Of a DNA stretch of 64,000 bases, positions 49,737 to 60,057 are shown piece after piece. Both the position numbers and the translations under genes were made by a program. The notes under the pieces were generated by a model that was not told the DNA's origin, made no database searches, and was given only the letters and a program-made list of their open reading frames with translations. Location: positions 496,001 to 560,000 of the forward strand of contig NZ_JAUAMC010000003.1 of NCBI RefSeq assembly GCF_031010195.1, read 5' to 3'. Numbering within the stretch: the first letter of the stretch is position 1; every line of letters starts with the position of its first letter. Origin of the DNA: Halomonas sp. SpR8. GTDB lineage: Bacteria; Pseudomonadota; Gammaproteobacteria; Pseudomonadales; Halomonadaceae.

Positions 49737-50527
49737 CAGACAATCTCCGACTCCACGGGTTTAACAACCTGACCAGCTCGTTGAGCTTTAACATTTACGA
49801 CATCTGTTATGCCAAGACCGAAGAGCAGCGTGCGGCTTATATCGATTATATCGATGAGCTATACAACGCCGAACGTTTGACGCAGATTCTAAAAGACGTC
49901 ACCAACATTATCGGCGCCCATGTGCTCAATATCGCCCGCCAGGACTACGAACCTCACGGTGCCAGCGTGACGATTTTGATAGCGGAGCATGAGTTGGACG
50001 ACGCTGCGCCGGAACAAATTGCGCCGGGCCCCGGCCCTCTGCCGGAAACAGTGGTCGGCCACCTGGATAAAAGCCACGTCACTGTGCACAGCTACCCTGA
50101 GTCGCACCCTGACAACGGTATTAGCACTTTCCGGCTGGATATCGATGTCTCCACCTGTGGCCATATCAGTCCGCTAAAAGCGCTGAATTATCTGATCCAT
50201 AGCTTTGACTCCGACATCGTCACCATGGATTATCGGGTACGCGGCTTCACCCGAGACGTAGACGGCAAAAAACTGTTCATTGATCACGCCATTACCTCCA
50301 TCCAAGACTACCTTGCCGAAGATACTAAGCATGCGTATCAAATGATGGACGTCAACGTGTATCAGGAAAACATGTTCCACACCAAGATGCTGCTCAAGGA
50401 CTTTGAGCTGGAAAACTACCTGTTCGGCACGTCCCGGCGCGATATCACGTTTGAAGAAGCGCGTGATATCGAGAGTCGTCTGCGCAAAGAGATGCTGGAG
50501 ATTTTCTACTCCCGTAACCTAGACTAA
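49733..50527 (+). CDS. speD: S-adenosylmethionine decarboxylase proenzyme
   Basis: A 264-aa pyruvoyl-dependent enzyme giving the aminopropyl donor for spermidine. It is the long E. coli-type SpeD. Self-cleavage should occur between Lys113 and Ser114 in [15 protein letters not shown], making the pyruvoyl group from Ser114; [15 protein letters not shown] follows. AGGGAGG lies upstream. No speE is seen next to it. It is followed by a clear terminator. Confidence 0.97.
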   Translation: MTDNLRLHGFNNLTSSLSFNIYDICYAKTEEQRAAYIDYIDELYNAERLTQILKDVTNIIGAHVLNIARQDYEPHGASVTILIAEHELDDAAPEQIAPGPGPLPETVVGHLDKSHVTVHSYPESHPDNGISTFRLDIDVSTCGHISPLKALNYLIHSFDSDIVTMDYRVRGFTRDVDGKKLFIDHAITSIQDYLAEDTKHAYQMMDVNVYQENMFHTKMLLKDFELENYLFGTSRRDITFEEARDIESRLRKEMLEIFYSRNLD

Positions 50528-50545
50528 GCGCCGTCTCGGAACGTC

Positions 50546-50572
50546 AAAAGCCAGCTTTCGCTGGCTTTTTTT
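50546..50572 (+). terminator. Rho-independent terminator of speD
   Basis: Stem AAAAGCCAGC / GCTGGCTTTT with loop TTTC and a T7 run. It may also work for the convergent lpxL-like gene, as four A precede the stem. Confidence 0.95.
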
Positions 50573-50588
50573 ATCGCTTAATCGCTAT

Positions 50589-51503
50589 TTAATAGACGCC
50601 GGGCTCGCCTTCAGGGCGCGTCTTAAATCGTCTGTGCAACCACAAATACTGCTCCGGGTGCTTGCGAATGGCCTGCTCAATAAACTGGTTGATGCGCGTT
50701 GCATCAGCAGCTTCATCGTCGCTTGGAAACCCCTCCAGGGCAGGCAAACTCTCAATCGTATAGGTAGCGTTATCGGGATTGCGGTGAAACATCATTGGCA
50801 CCACCAATGCACCAGTCATCCGCGCGAGCTTTGCCGTCAAGCGGATAGTCGCTGCCTGTTGTCCGAACAGCGGCGCAAACACGCTGACATCGCGGCCAAA
50901 ATCTTGATCCGGTGAGTACCACACCATACGTCCTTTTTTGAGCTGACGAACCGCACCGCGCAGGTCATAACGGTCAATCGAAAGGCCAAAATTGCGCCCA
51001 CGGGCGCGAGTCATAAAGCGCTCAAACAAAGGATTATTGTGGGGGCGATACACCGCGTCGGCTGAAAAAAATAGCGCGTGTATTGCCCCCCCCAAATCGA
51101 GGGAAGAGAAGTGAACACCAACAATGATTACCCCTTTGCCCCGGGCTTGTGCGCGGGCCATATGCTCTTCGCCGATATAAGCGACCCGGTGGCGCAGACT
51201 CTCACCATCGCGGCACCAGCCGGTCGCTGTTTCAATTAAGCCAATACCATTGGCAATAAAGGTATCTTTGACCAGTTGGCGTTGCTGTTCGGCGTTTTTT
51301 TCAGGAAAACATAACGCGATATTGGTTTGGGTGATGTGACGGCGCCGCTTGGCAAAACGCAAAGCGAGCAGCCCAAGCCATTTGCCAATGGCCATTTTCA
51401 ATCCCCAAGGTAGCCAGGCTGCAACATACATCGCCCCTATCGCACACCAAGTAGGCCAATAACGCGGGTGGGCGAAGGAGCGTGGATAACGTGATTTCGA
51501 CAT
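50589..51503 (-). CDS. Lipid A biosynthesis acyltransferase (LpxL/LpxM family)
   Basis: A 304-aa inner-membrane acyltransferase adding a secondary acyl chain to lipid A. One membrane anchor near the N-terminus; HITQTNIALCFPE; catalytic HxxxxD in GVHFSSLDLGG near residue 130; later VYRPHNNPLFE, WYSPDQDFG and YLWLHRRFKTRPEGEPGVY, all family marks. Closest in pattern to LpxL (lauroyl transferase), but LpxL, LpxM and LpxP cannot be told apart safely here. It follows alr by 12 bases. Confidence 0.93.
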   Translation of the reverse strand: MSKSRYPRSFAHPRYWPTWCAIGAMYVAAWLPWGLKMAIGKWLGLLALRFAKRRRHITQTNIALCFPEKNAEQQRQLVKDTFIANGIGLIETATGWCRDGESLRHRVAYIGEEHMARAQARGKGVIIVGVHFSSLDLGGAIHALFFSADAVYRPHNNPLFERFMTRARGRNFGLSIDRYDLRGAVRQLKKGRMVWYSPDQDFGRDVSVFAPLFGQQAATIRLTAKLARMTGALVVPMMFHRNPDNATYTIESLPALEGFPSDDEAADATRINQFIEQAIRKHPEQYLWLHRRFKTRPEGEPGVY

Positions 51504-51515
51504 AGCAACAACCGA

Positions 51516-52616
51516 TTAAACAGAACGCCCATGATAACGCCGCGGCACCCGAGGCAGTACCCCTGTTAACAGCGTGTAGCTGATGGTGTCGCAGTGCCGG
51601 GCCACTTCGTCCACCGGCAACACTTCCCCACTGCTGGCTCTGCCCCACAGTATGACTTCACTGCCAATCGTGGCGTTAGGCACATCCGTTACGTCCACCG
51701 TCAGCATATCCATCGAAACTTTACCGGCAATGGCGCAGCGCTGGCCGTTCACTAGTACCGGTGTGCCATCCTGGGCATGGCGGTCATAGCCATCACCGTA
51801 GCCACAGGCGACCACGGCAATACGTGAGCGCCTTGGCGCACGCCAACGACCGCTATAGCCAACTGGCTCCCCCTCCTCAATCTCGCGCAGGGCAATGATT
51901 TCAGAGCGTAGAGTCATCACTGGCTGCAACTGCTGGGTGACTTCGTTAGCGACTTCCAGCGGGTCACTGCCGTAGAGCATTACACCTGGCCGGTTCCAGT
52001 CGCCATGGGCAACGGGCCACGCCAGCGTCGCCGGTGAGTTGGCAAGGCACAAGGGTGCCGCTAGCTCACTGGCAAGCGTCTGAAGCCGGGTCATTTGCAG
52101 GTTGAAGTAGCGGTTATCGCGGGTGTCGGCGCTAGCGAAGTGGCTCATTAAATGAAGCGAGGCCACGCTGGAGGCTTCGCTGAGCTGACGCCAGAGGGAG
52201 GCGGCTTCCTCAATGGCAAAGCCTAAGCGGTGCATGCCCGAATCGACTTTTAGCCACACCGGTATCGGCTGGCGCGGCGTTGCCGCCAGCAGGGCATCAA
52301 CCTGCCACTGTGTGTGCACCGCGATCCAAAAGCCGTGGGCATCCACTAGCGCTAGCTCATCAGCGCTGAAAATGCCTTCAAGGAGCACAATGGGCTGGGT
52401 GATTCCTCCCTGCCGCAGCGTAAGGGCTTCTTCAATACAGGCAACAGCAAACGCTGGCGCTTGATCTTCAAGTGCTTTAGCGCAAGCCACAGCGCCGTGG
52501 CCGTAGGCATCGGCTTTGATAACGGCCACTGAGCGGCTTTGTGGCGCGCAGCGGCAAGCCAAGTGATAGTTATGACGCAGCGCGTCCAGATCAATATCAG
52601 CCACTAGGGGGCGCAT
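51516..52616 (-). CDS. alr: Alanine racemase
   Basis: A 366-aa PLP enzyme making D-alanine for peptidoglycan. Catalytic Lys in AVIKADAYGHG (near residue 34), a barrel with MHRLGF, then the C-terminal beta domain with VACGYGDGYDRHAQDGTPVLVNG where the Tyr acts as second base, and SMDMLTVDVTD. The name alr is used for the only copy seen; a catabolic dadX-like role cannot be excluded. It starts 36 bases after rpoS on the same strand. Confidence 0.94.
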   Translation of the reverse strand: MRPLVADIDLDALRHNYHLACRCAPQSRSVAVIKADAYGHGAVACAKALEDQAPAFAVACIEEALTLRQGGITQPIVLLEGIFSADELALVDAHGFWIAVHTQWQVDALLAATPRQPIPVWLKVDSGMHRLGFAIEEAASLWRQLSEASSVASLHLMSHFASADTRDNRYFNLQMTRLQTLASELAAPLCLANSPATLAWPVAHGDWNRPGVMLYGSDPLEVANEVTQQLQPVMTLRSEIIALREIEEGEPVGYSGRWRAPRRSRIAVVACGYGDGYDRHAQDGTPVLVNGQRCAIAGKVSMDMLTVDVTDVPNATIGSEVILWGRASSGEVLPVDEVARHCDTISYTLLTGVLPRVPRRYHGRSV

Positions 52617-52652
52617 GCGTTGTCTCGCTTAGATTTTGCTTAAGTTTCTCTT

Positions 52653-53627
52653 TTAGGTCTCGAAGAGGGCTTCCAAAGAGAGGCCCTGTTTTTCCAGCGA
52701 ACGGCGTAGCTTTTTGAGCGCTTCAACCTGTATCTGGCGGACTCGCTCACGGGTCAAGCCAATTTCTGCGCCAACTTCCTCAAGGGTTGCCGACTCATGC
52801 CCACGCAAACCAAATCGGCGCACAACGACTTCCCGCTGTTTTTCGCTCAGCTCGTTCAGCCAAAGATCCACATGTTCTTTAACGTCGCCATCCACTAGGC
52901 AGGCTTCGGGCCCCTGAATCTCGTCGTCGGCCAAGGTATCAATCAGTGGCTTGTCACTTTCGCCGCCCATGGGGTAATCGACTGAAGAGACACGCTCGTT
53001 AAGGCCAAGCATTTTTTTGACGACTTCGACCGGTTTATCCAAGTGCTCGGCGATCTCTTCAGCGGTGGCTTCATGGTCAAACTTCTGGGTTAATTCGCGC
53101 GCCGCACGCAGGTAGATATTGAGCTCTTTGACAACGTGGATGGGTAGCCGGATCGTGCGCGTTTGGTTCATCAGCGCACGCTCAATGGTCTGGCGGATCC
53201 ACCAAGTAGCATAGGTCGAAAACCGAAACCCACGCTCGGGATCAAACTTCTCCACCGCGCGGATCAAGCCCAAATTGCCCTCCTCGATCAAGTCGAGCAG
53301 CGTTAAGCCTCGATTAAGATAGCGACGGGCAATTTTAACCACCAACCGCAAGTTGGACTCGATCATCCGGGAGCGGCCCATAGGGTCACCCTTGCGCGCT
53401 AAGCGGCCGTAATAGACTTCCTCTTCTGGCGTTAATAGTGGAGAAAAACCAATTTCGTTGAGGTAAATTTGCGTTGCATCCAAGCTTTGGGTCGATTGAC
53501 GATCCTCACGCCCTAGCGCCTTCTCAAAAGCATCTTCGTCTACCGTAACGTCATCATCGGTATCTTCAAGCGCCTCTTCAACAGCATCCAGGTCAACCTC
53601 CTGTAGATCTTTCTCCAACATACTCAT
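52653..53627 (-). CDS. rpoS: RNA polymerase sigma factor RpoS
   Basis: A 324-aa stationary-phase/general stress sigma factor. An acidic N-terminus, region 1.2 [20 protein letters not shown], region 2 [55 protein letters not shown], region 3 and region 4 [19 protein letters not shown] are complete; region 2.4-3.0 has [12 protein letters not shown] typical of RpoS. The ATG at 53627 follows GGGGTAAGG; ATGs at 53642 and 53621 are alternatives. Downstream of nlpD as in other gammaproteobacteria, whose coding region often holds the rpoS promoter. Confidence 0.97.
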   Translation of the reverse strand: MSMLEKDLQEVDLDAVEEALEDTDDDVTVDEDAFEKALGREDRQSTQSLDATQIYLNEIGFSPLLTPEEEVYYGRLARKGDPMGRSRMIESNLRLVVKIARRYLNRGLTLLDLIEEGNLGLIRAVEKFDPERGFRFSTYATWWIRQTIERALMNQTRTIRLPIHVVKELNIYLRAARELTQKFDHEATAEEIAEHLDKPVEVVKKMLGLNERVSSVDYPMGGESDKPLIDTLADDEIQGPEACLVDGDVKEHVDLWLNELSEKQREVVVRRFGLRGHESATLEEVGAEIGLTRERVRQIQVEALKKLRRSLEKQGLSLEALFET

Positions 53628-53793
53628 GGCCTTACCCCTCATTTATCGCCTACCCGCCATTTATAAAGTCAAACGGATGCACTCAAAGGTGCGCACCCTA
53701 TTGCTATGTGACAATTGTTATATGACGCTCGAATGCTGCGATTCGGGCAACGTACCAGTAAAACATTGGCTTCCCATTCCCATAATGAGCGCA

Positions 53794-54870
53794 CTAGCGG
53801 GAAGGCAGAAACTCCAGAGGATCCTGTGGCTGGCCGTCGCGGCGAACCTCAAAGTGCAACCTAACGTTTTCCGCATCGCTATCCCCCATCGTGGCAATGA
53901 CTTCACCGGCCTCTACCACGTCATTTTCACTGACCCGCAAACTGTCGTTATGCGCATACGCACTCAGGAATTGATCGTTGTGCTTGAGAAGGATGAGGTT
54001 GCCGTAGCCCCTGACGCCACTGCCCGCATAGACCACAATGCCGGGACCCGCTGCTTTAACAGGTTGCCCCTTTTCACCGGTGATATCAATCCCGGCGGTA
54101 ATGCTATCACCTTGGCCAAACTCGCCGACGACGTTGCCATCAGTGGGCCATTGCCAAGCTACCGTTTCAGCGGGCGTATAGGTACGCGAAGAACGATCTT
54201 CGCTGGCGCTTTGGTTGGCAGAAGCGACCTCAGGCTGAGGTTCTGGCTTGGAGACTGGCTGGGGCTCTGGTTCCGGCTGCGGTGCGGGCTGTTGAGCCGG
54301 CTCTGACGAAGGTTCAGGTTCAGCGGCAGCCACTTCCGGCTCCGGCGTCGACGCGGAGGGCTCGTTACCGACTGAGGGCTCCGCTACTTGCTCGGCCGCA
54401 CCTACGGCGTCGCGCTCAGCAGTAAGGCGCTGGTTACGCCGAATGGCAGATTCGTCAGGCAGTAGCCAATCCAACTCCTGCTCGTCGTTTGCCACTGATG
54501 CCGTCTGCGGATTCAACCCGGTTGCCACCGCGCCACCGCCGCTTGAGGCGTTATTAGTTGATTGGTTGCTTGCGACAGCGGTTGAGGGGGCACCTTCCCG
54601 CAGCGCAATTGTTTGTCCGGGCCGAATTTGGTAAGGGGGCTCGATATTATTGATTGTCGCCAGTTGGCGATAATCCAAATTGTGCTGCCAAGCAATGCCA
54701 TACAGGGTATCACCGGCTTTAACGGTATACTGAGGCGAGTTTTCCACCGCTTGGCGTGCGTCACTTAAGTCACGCACCTGGGGTCCACTGCCCTGCTGAT
54801 TGGCACAACCGGCAATTGCCAGTGCTAGCGTCGACATCATAAGCACTTTAAAACTAGAACTTTTACGCAT
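53794..54870 (-). CDS. nlpD: Murein hydrolase activator NlpD (LysM and degenerate LytM domains)
   Basis: A 358-aa lipoprotein, lipobox IAGC with Cys22. LysM domain about 47-92 (YTVKAGDTLYGIAWQHNLDYRQLATINNI); a long Pro/Glu-rich spacer (about 130-235) with PEPE-type repeats; M23/LytM domain from about 245. The first zinc-ligand motif is GIDIT without the usual His, so the domain is probably catalytically dead and activates amidases such as AmiC, as E. coli NlpD does. AAGGAG precedes the ATG. It is between the DUF368 gene and rpoS. Confidence 0.95.
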   Translation of the reverse strand: MRKSSSFKVLMMSTLALAIAGCANQQGSGPQVRDLSDARQAVENSPQYTVKAGDTLYGIAWQHNLDYRQLATINNIEPPYQIRPGQTIALREGAPSTAVASNQSTNNASSGGGAVATGLNPQTASVANDEQELDWLLPDESAIRRNQRLTAERDAVGAAEQVAEPSVGNEPSASTPEPEVAAAEPEPSSEPAQQPAPQPEPEPQPVSKPEPQPEVASANQSASEDRSSRTYTPAETVAWQWPTDGNVVGEFGQGDSITAGIDITGEKGQPVKAAGPGIVVYAGSGVRGYGNLILLKHNDQFLSAYAHNDSLRVSENDVVEAGEVIATMGDSDAENVRLHFEVRRDGQPQDPLEFLPSR

Positions 54871-54877
54871 CTAAACC

Positions 54878-55837
54878 TTACTCCTTTTCAGCGCCAAGCT
54901 GGGTATTGATTGGCCGACGGTCCGCGTGCCGGTTAAGTAACACGACAATCAGTGCACCCACGGCCATTAGCGCGATCACACCAGCTACTTGTGCCGAAGC
55001 GCCGGTCAATACGGCATAGTCAGCGGGCAGCAAATATCGGTGTTCCAGTGGGATCATCTGTCCCTCTGGCCCTATTTGATAGCGTAACAGCTCACGCCAT
55101 GGCCAGAGAACCGGCAGTGAACCAACGATAAAGCCCAGCAACAGCTGCATGGTGGAGGTGTGATGGCGCCGTAACAGCCACGACAGCAGCCGTGAAAACA
55201 GTGCTAGGCCAACCAAGCAGCCCATTCCGAACAGCACGATGATGCCTAAATCCAGGCTACGAATCGCCCCCATGATGGTGCCGTAGAGTCCCATTGTCAG
55301 CAACAGAAAGCTGCCTGACACCCCAGGCAACAGCATGGCGCTGATGGCTATACAGCCCGCCGCCATCACCACCAGAAATTCGTTACCCAGCAGCAGCACC
55401 AGCGGCATCATGCCGGGCAACGCTTGGGCTAGTAATAGGCCCACCAATAGTGGCAGCAGGTACCAAAACTTCCAGCCGTTACTCGCTTGTCCAACCACCA
55501 ACGCCGAGGCAGCAACCAAACCAAAAAAGAAGCCATCCAACAACAGTGGCTGTGTTTCCATCAACCAGAGCGCCAAGTGCGCTACGCTAAACAGGCTAAC
55601 CGCCACCCCGGCGAGCAGCGGGACAAGAAAAGCGAGATTCAAATGCACGCTCAGCGCTCGCCAGCCGCCTTGACGCCATACGCCAATAGCACTTGGTCCA
55701 AACTGTTTGATCGTGTTAATTAGCTCCTCATATATACCGCAAATAAACGCAATAGTACCCCCCGACACGCCTGGCACTGCGTCGGCGGCGCCCATCCCGG
55801 CGCCACGTAAAAATATCCCCAAGGGTTGCCGCTTCAA
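54878..55837 (-). CDS. DUF368 membrane protein, likely undecaprenyl-phosphate translocase (PopT family)
   Basis: A 319-aa polytopic membrane protein with about nine hydrophobic segments. The signature GMGAADAVPGVSGGTIAFICGIYEELI occupies residues 14-38 and a second LLPGVSGSFLLL repeat lies near 175, an inverted-repeat carrier pattern. DUF368 proteins have been linked to recycling of undecaprenyl phosphate across the inner membrane; the call rests on that family link. The start is TTG at 55837, with AAGGAG upstream, overlapping the pcm stop by four bases (TTGA). Its setting beside nlpD and surE fits an envelope role. Confidence 0.9.
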   Translation of the reverse strand: MKRQPLGIFLRGAGMGAADAVPGVSGGTIAFICGIYEELINTIKQFGPSAIGVWRQGGWRALSVHLNLAFLVPLLAGVAVSLFSVAHLALWLMETQPLLLDGFFFGLVAASALVVGQASNGWKFWYLLPLLVGLLLAQALPGMMPLVLLLGNEFLVVMAAGCIAISAMLLPGVSGSFLLLTMGLYGTIMGAIRSLDLGIIVLFGMGCLVGLALFSRLLSWLLRRHHTSTMQLLLGFIVGSLPVLWPWRELLRYQIGPEGQMIPLEHRYLLPADYAVLTGASAQVAGVIALMAVGALIVVLLNRHADRRPINTQLGAEKE

Positions 55838-56511
55838 TCCACTACTCCTTGCAATAAGGGTACAAAACGCACGGGCTCAAGCCGGCGTTTTTCAAAGGCC
55901 CCACCAATACGCTTCACCTGGGTAAGCCACTGGCTGCCGTCGGGTTCTTCTAACGGGGCGATAAGTACCCCGTCATAACTTAATTGCTCTAATAACGATG
56001 TCGGCAACGTCTGAGCACAGGCGGTCAACAGAATAACGTCAAACGGTGCAACGTCAGGCCAGCCATAACCACCGTCGGCTACGGCTAATGTGGCAGGAGC
56101 CGCTAACCGCCGCAAACGCTCCGCAGCACGTTCATGTAGCGCACTAATACGCTCTATGGAATAGAGCTGCTCCACCACACGCGACAAGATTAGGGTCTGA
56201 TAGCCAGACCCCGTGCCTAGTTCCAATACCCGTTGCGGGGAAGCGCGCAGCACAAGCTCTGTCATGCGTGCCACAATGAAAGGCTGCGACAGCGTTTGGC
56301 CAAAACCGATCGGTAAAGCGGTATCTTCATAAGCACGGTGGGCCAACGCTTCATCAACAAACAGGTGCCGCGGTTCGCTAGCCATCACTTCTAGCACGCG
56401 GGTATCGTTAATCCCCTGCCGCACAAGGCGCTCGACCATACGGTCACGGGTGCGCTGAGAGGTCATACCACGACCACGCAACTCACCTGGAGAGATATTA
56501 GGCAAAAACAT
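55834..56511 (-). CDS. pcm: Protein-L-isoaspartate O-methyltransferase
   Basis: A 225-aa SAM-dependent enzyme that repairs isoaspartyl sites in aged proteins. The family core begins [55 protein letters not shown] and [11 protein letters not shown] (SAM site) follow. The ATG at 56511, inside the end of surE with AGGA five bases before it, is listed; a start at 56466 (MTSQRTR) would match most homologues and cannot be excluded. It is coupled to surE upstream and the DUF368 gene downstream. Confidence 0.93.
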   Translation of the reverse strand: MFLPNISPGELRGRGMTSQRTRDRMVERLVRQGINDTRVLEVMASEPRHLFVDEALAHRAYEDTALPIGFGQTLSQPFIVARMTELVLRASPQRVLELGTGSGYQTLILSRVVEQLYSIERISALHERAAERLRRLAAPATLAVADGGYGWPDVAPFDVILLTACAQTLPTSLLEQLSYDGVLIAPLEEPDGSQWLTQVKRIGGAFEKRRLEPVRFVPLLQGVVD

Positions 56512-57244
56512 CCAACCAATCCTGCACATCGTTACGCGCGGGGTGACGCGTTAGATCTGTTTGTAGGGGAGTAATCGACACATAGCCTGCCTCGACGGCG
56601 GCAAAGTCGGTATCTTTACCGTCATCGGCATTAGCCGCCACTGGTGCAATCCAGTAGCGTGTCCGGCCGCGAGGATCTTTAACCGCTAACGGCTTTTCTG
56701 CCGGCCCGCGATACCCCAGTCGAGTCACCTTAACACCCTTGATTTCCTCCCAGGGCACGTCCGGCACATTGACATTAAGCAGGGTACGCGGCGGTAGCGA
56801 GAGCTGATCCGCGGCACCAATCAACGTGGCGGCTACTCGGGCAGCGGTGGCGAAATGGCGCTCCCCGCATAGCGACATAGCAATCGCTGTCATGCCTAGG
56901 TTGCGCCCCTCCATCGCCGCTGCCACTGTTCCTGAGTAAAGCACGTCATCGCCCAGATTACTGCCGTGATTAATGCCTGAGATGACTAGGTCTGGTTTTT
57001 CGTCCCATACCCCATGCACCCCTAAATAGACGCAATCTGCAGGCGTGCCGTCGACGCTATAAAAGCCGCTATCTAGCGGTGTTAGCGCCAATGGCCGTGA
57101 CAGAGTGAGCGAGTTACTGGCACCGCTACGATCTCGGTCAGGAGCCACTACGCGAATATTGGCGTGGGCCAACAGCGCATCGTGCAGCGCACGCAGTCCG
57201 GGCGCGTGCACACCATCATCATTGGAAAGCAGTAGTCGCCGCAT
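56498..57244 (-). CDS. surE: 5'/3'-nucleotidase SurE
   Basis: A 248-aa metal-dependent nucleoside monophosphatase. [17 protein letters not shown] holds the metal Asp pair, [39 protein letters not shown] and NVNVPDV are SurE motifs. AAGGAGACC precedes the ATG. First of the surE-pcm-DUF368-nlpD run, with a 127-base gap after truD that shows nothing notable. Confidence 0.97.
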   Translation of the reverse strand: MRRLLLSNDDGVHAPGLRALHDALLAHANIRVVAPDRDRSGASNSLTLSRPLALTPLDSGFYSVDGTPADCVYLGVHGVWDEKPDLVISGINHGSNLGDDVLYSGTVAAAMEGRNLGMTAIAMSLCGERHFATAARVAATLIGAADQLSLPPRTLLNVNVPDVPWEEIKGVKVTRLGYRGPAEKPLAVKDPRGRTRYWIAPVAANADDGKDTDFAAVEAGYVSITPLQTDLTRHPARNDVQDWLDVFA

Positions 57245-57371
57245 GGCGGGTCTCCTTGATCATAAGCTCGTAACATGACGGCTTACATCCATCACTTTGA
57301 CTAACCTTTAGGCCTTATTAGGCATACAGCCACTGGCGGCTGAATAGCCTGCCGCCATCAATTTGCCAACC

Positions 57372-58403
57372 CTAATTAGCCAGCATAAGTTCACCCAGCA
57401 CGGCGGTGGCAAAGCTACCCCGCGGCAGCACAAATGACAGCCGAGCAGCGTCAGGCTCCCAGGCAAGCTGGGGTTCCAGCAGCCGCATGCGCAGTGCCCG
57501 GCGCGCCTGTTTTACCCCACTGTGCTCCAAGCCATTACATAGCCCAGGATACTGCTGCAGCAAGCGTGTTTCGTAGGCCGCCGTGTCTGCCTGACTTCGT
57601 TCACCAATGCCCCACAACACCCCGGTGGGATGAATATCTAACTCAGCGGCACGAGCCTCAAGCGTGGCATCAGAGGTTTCGACACTAAACACGCTTTGGG
57701 TGCCATCCAACATTACGGTATCGCCCGCGAGCGGCTGCGACCAGGTACCATCCACTACGCGCGCGCTGAGCAGTTCATTAAACAAAAAACTACGCGCTGT
57801 TGAGAGCATCATACCCTGACGATCATCCCGCTTACGCCAACCCCGGTTAAGTAACGCCTCGGCTCGTTGAAGATTCCGCCCCTCGGGCCCAAACCGCTGG
57901 GGGCCGAAATAGTTGGGCACACCGAACTGGCATAGCGCCGCCCAGCGGCTGGTAAACGCTTCGCTTTCAATGGCTTCACCGCTCAGCCGCAAAACAAACC
58001 GATTAGTGCGGTGAACGCCGCGCTTAAGTTTGCGCGGGTGGCGCACCTGCTCAACTACCTTGATACCGAGTGCATTAAGCGACTCTTCAAGCTCAGCCGG
58101 CGCGTCACGCCCAGGCAAGTGCACACTTAACCACTGACGGGTCACCGCAATCCGGTCTTTCATGCCTGAATAGCCAATATCGCGGGGCGTCACGCCGCAA
58201 AGCCGACTTAATGTTTTTACCACATCTAACGTGGTTTGATTACGCTTTTCAACTCGCAGCCACAAATGTTCTCCATGGGCCTCGGGGATAAAATCAAGCT
58301 GCTCATCGACCCAAAAATCCTCTGGCTGGGCGCGGTACTGCCCCAGCCTAGGTGGCCCAAAATGAGCGTCCAGGCTGCGCTGCCATTCAGGCATTTTAAT
58401 CAT
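57372..58403 (-). CDS. truD: tRNA pseudouridine(13) synthase
   Basis: A 343-aa pseudouridine synthase for U13 of tRNA-Glu. [27 protein letters not shown] with the catalytic Asp, [12 protein letters not shown] and the inserted TRUD domain (about 155-305) are diagnostic. The ATG at 58403 overlaps the end of ispF by eight bases and has GGGG upstream; MPEWQ at 58394 is an alternative. Confidence 0.96.
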   Translation of the reverse strand: MIKMPEWQRSLDAHFGPPRLGQYRAQPEDFWVDEQLDFIPEAHGEHLWLRVEKRNQTTLDVVKTLSRLCGVTPRDIGYSGMKDRIAVTRQWLSVHLPGRDAPAELEESLNALGIKVVEQVRHPRKLKRGVHRTNRFVLRLSGEAIESEAFTSRWAALCQFGVPNYFGPQRFGPEGRNLQRAEALLNRGWRKRDDRQGMMLSTARSFLFNELLSARVVDGTWSQPLAGDTVMLDGTQSVFSVETSDATLEARAAELDIHPTGVLWGIGERSQADTAAYETRLLQQYPGLCNGLEHSGVKQARRALRMRLLEPQLAWEPDAARLSFVLPRGSFATAVLGELMLAN

Positions 58404-58884
58404 GCAATGCCCCGGTGCGACCCAGCAACACCACCGCTTCAGCGGCAATGCCCTCACCACGACCGGTGAAGCCTAAACGCTCAGTGGTAGTGGCTTTCAC
58501 ATTAACCTGCCCCAGCTCGACACCTAGGTCCGCCGCAACGACTTCCCGCATGGCCTCGATATGCGGCGCCATTTTCGGCGCCTGCGCCATCAGTGTGGCG
58601 TCAACATTGATCACTCCGTAGCCCTGACGTTGAACAAGCGTAACCACATGGCGCAGCAGTTCGCGGCTATCGGCGCCCGCCCACGCCTGATCGGTATCGG
58701 GAAAATGGCGGCCAATATCGCCTAGAGCACAGCCGCCCAATAGCGCATCGCTAATCGCATGCAGCAATACATCGCCGTCGGAGTGGGCGACAAAACCATG
58801 ATCAAATGGCAATTTAACGCCACCGATCATTAGATGGTCGCCGGGGCCAAAGCGGTGCACATCGAATCCATGGCCAATACGCAT
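58396..58884 (-). CDS. ispF: 2-C-methyl-D-erythritol 2,4-cyclodiphosphate synthase
   Basis: A 162-aa enzyme of the MEP isoprenoid pathway. [26 protein letters not shown] with zinc-binding Asp and His, [31 protein letters not shown], and [25 protein letters not shown] are complete. The second of two adjacent ATGs is chosen as it matches the family N-terminus and has AAGGAG seven bases upstream. It overlaps both ispD and truD. Confidence 0.97.
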   Translation of the reverse strand: MRIGHGFDVHRFGPGDHLMIGGVKLPFDHGFVAHSDGDVLLHAISDALLGGCALGDIGRHFPDTDQAWAGADSRELLRHVVTLVQRQGYGVINVDATLMAQAPKMAPHIEAMREVVAADLGVELGQVNVKATTTERLGFTGRGEGIAAEAVVLLGRTGALHD

Positions 58885-59594
58885 CATCGGCTCCTTGTAG
58901 ACGTGAGTTCGTTCTGCACGGCCATAATGGCAATGGCCAGTGCTAAGTCATCCGGGTGAGTAATTTTCAGGTTATCGCGCCGCCCGCTCACCAGTTGAGG
59001 AGACCCACCCAAGGCTTCAACCGCCGAGGCTTCATCGGTAACCAGCGTCTGCTGATGGCGGGCAGTTTCGAGAGCCCGGCGCAGCAGTGCGTAGCGAAAT
59101 CCCTGGGGCGTTAGCGCATGCCATAGCCCTTCGCGGGGCTCGGTTCGCGTACTGAGCCCCTGCTCATCGGCACGCTTCATGGTGTCCGCCACCGGCATCG
59201 CCAATAGGGCGCCCGAGGAATGGGTCGAAGCTGCTTGGTAAAGCGCCTGCAGATCGCCCGTTGTGATACAAGGGCGGGCCACATCGTGCACCATCACCAC
59301 GTCGTCGTCCTCAGCCGCCATGGCGTTCAACGCATTCAACACGCTGTCCATTCGCTCGCAGCCTCCCGCCACTCGCTGCCAGTCGGCAAATGGCACCCAG
59401 CGTGGCGAGAACAAGCGGTCGTCAGCGTCTAAACAGAGCACCAAGCGAGCGGACGGAAAGGCGCTATGCAGGCGCGCCAAGGTATGTGCCAATACCGGCT
59501 GGTCGTCGCTTAGCGTTAAATACTGTTTAGGCTTATCAGCCCCCATACGGCGGCCTTGGCCTGCGGCAGGAACCACTAGCCATAGTTGACTCAC
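58884..59594 (-). CDS. ispD: 2-C-methyl-D-erythritol 4-phosphate cytidylyltransferase
   Basis: A 236-aa CTP-dependent transferase two steps before IspF in the pathway. [20 protein letters not shown] is the nucleotide loop with its catalytic Arg and Lys; [12 protein letters not shown] and the [11 protein letters not shown] tail are typical. Start is GTG with AGGAG before it, overlapping the ftsB stop by four bases (GTGA). Confidence 0.97.
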   Translation of the reverse strand: MSQLWLVVPAAGQGRRMGADKPKQYLTLSDDQPVLAHTLARLHSAFPSARLVLCLDADDRLFSPRWVPFADWQRVAGGCERMDSVLNALNAMAAEDDDVVMVHDVARPCITTGDLQALYQAASTHSSGALLAMPVADTMKRADEQGLSTRTEPREGLWHALTPQGFRYALLRRALETARHQQTLVTDEASAVEALGGSPQLVSGRRDNLKITHPDDLALAIAIMAVQNELTSTRSR

Positions 59595-59929
59595 TGCTGG
59601 GGCTCCTGGGGCGCGACTAATCCGGCATTAATGCCGATCAGTTCCGCTTCAATCGCCACTCCAGGTACCCAGAAGAACTGTTCGTCGGTACGCACCATGC
59701 CCATATCGCTGCGTGCCCGCTCTTCAACGGCGTCTAAACCGGTTTTTAAATCCATCACTTCGGCAGCCAGTCGCGCATTGCGCTCTCGCATGGGCACATT
59801 AGCGGCTTCCTGCACCGCCACTCGCTGCTCAACATTCTGCAAATCGCGCCAGCCGCCGTTGCCTAACCACAGCTCGTATTGCAGCAGCGCCAATACCGCG
59901 AGCAGTGTCATCACCAGCCATTTGCGCAT
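59591..59929 (-). CDS. ftsB: Cell division protein FtsB
   Basis: A 112-aa bitopic inner-membrane protein of the FtsQLB complex. One membrane helix (about 3-21), the YELWLGNGG segment, then a periplasmic coiled coil (about 30-72) with the conserved ERARSDMGMVRTDEQFFWV end. The ATG at 59929 follows GGAGAG; a GTG just before it is less likely. In many relatives eno precedes ftsB; here no eno is seen and an acyltransferase gene lies upstream. Confidence 0.95.
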   Translation of the reverse strand: MRKWLVMTLLAVLALLQYELWLGNGGWRDLQNVEQRVAVQEAANVPMRERNARLAAEVMDLKTGLDAVEERARSDMGMVRTDEQFFWVPGVAIEAELIGINAGLVAPQEPQQ

Positions 59930-60057
59930 CACGGCTCTCCGCTAACTTGTTCCCTTCAACCCATCGGTTGGACTGAATTTAAAACTGATTTTAAAATAAG
60001 CTATTTTTGAATAGGCGCGCATTATGCCACTAAGGGGCACCCCCAGCGAGTGGCGGT

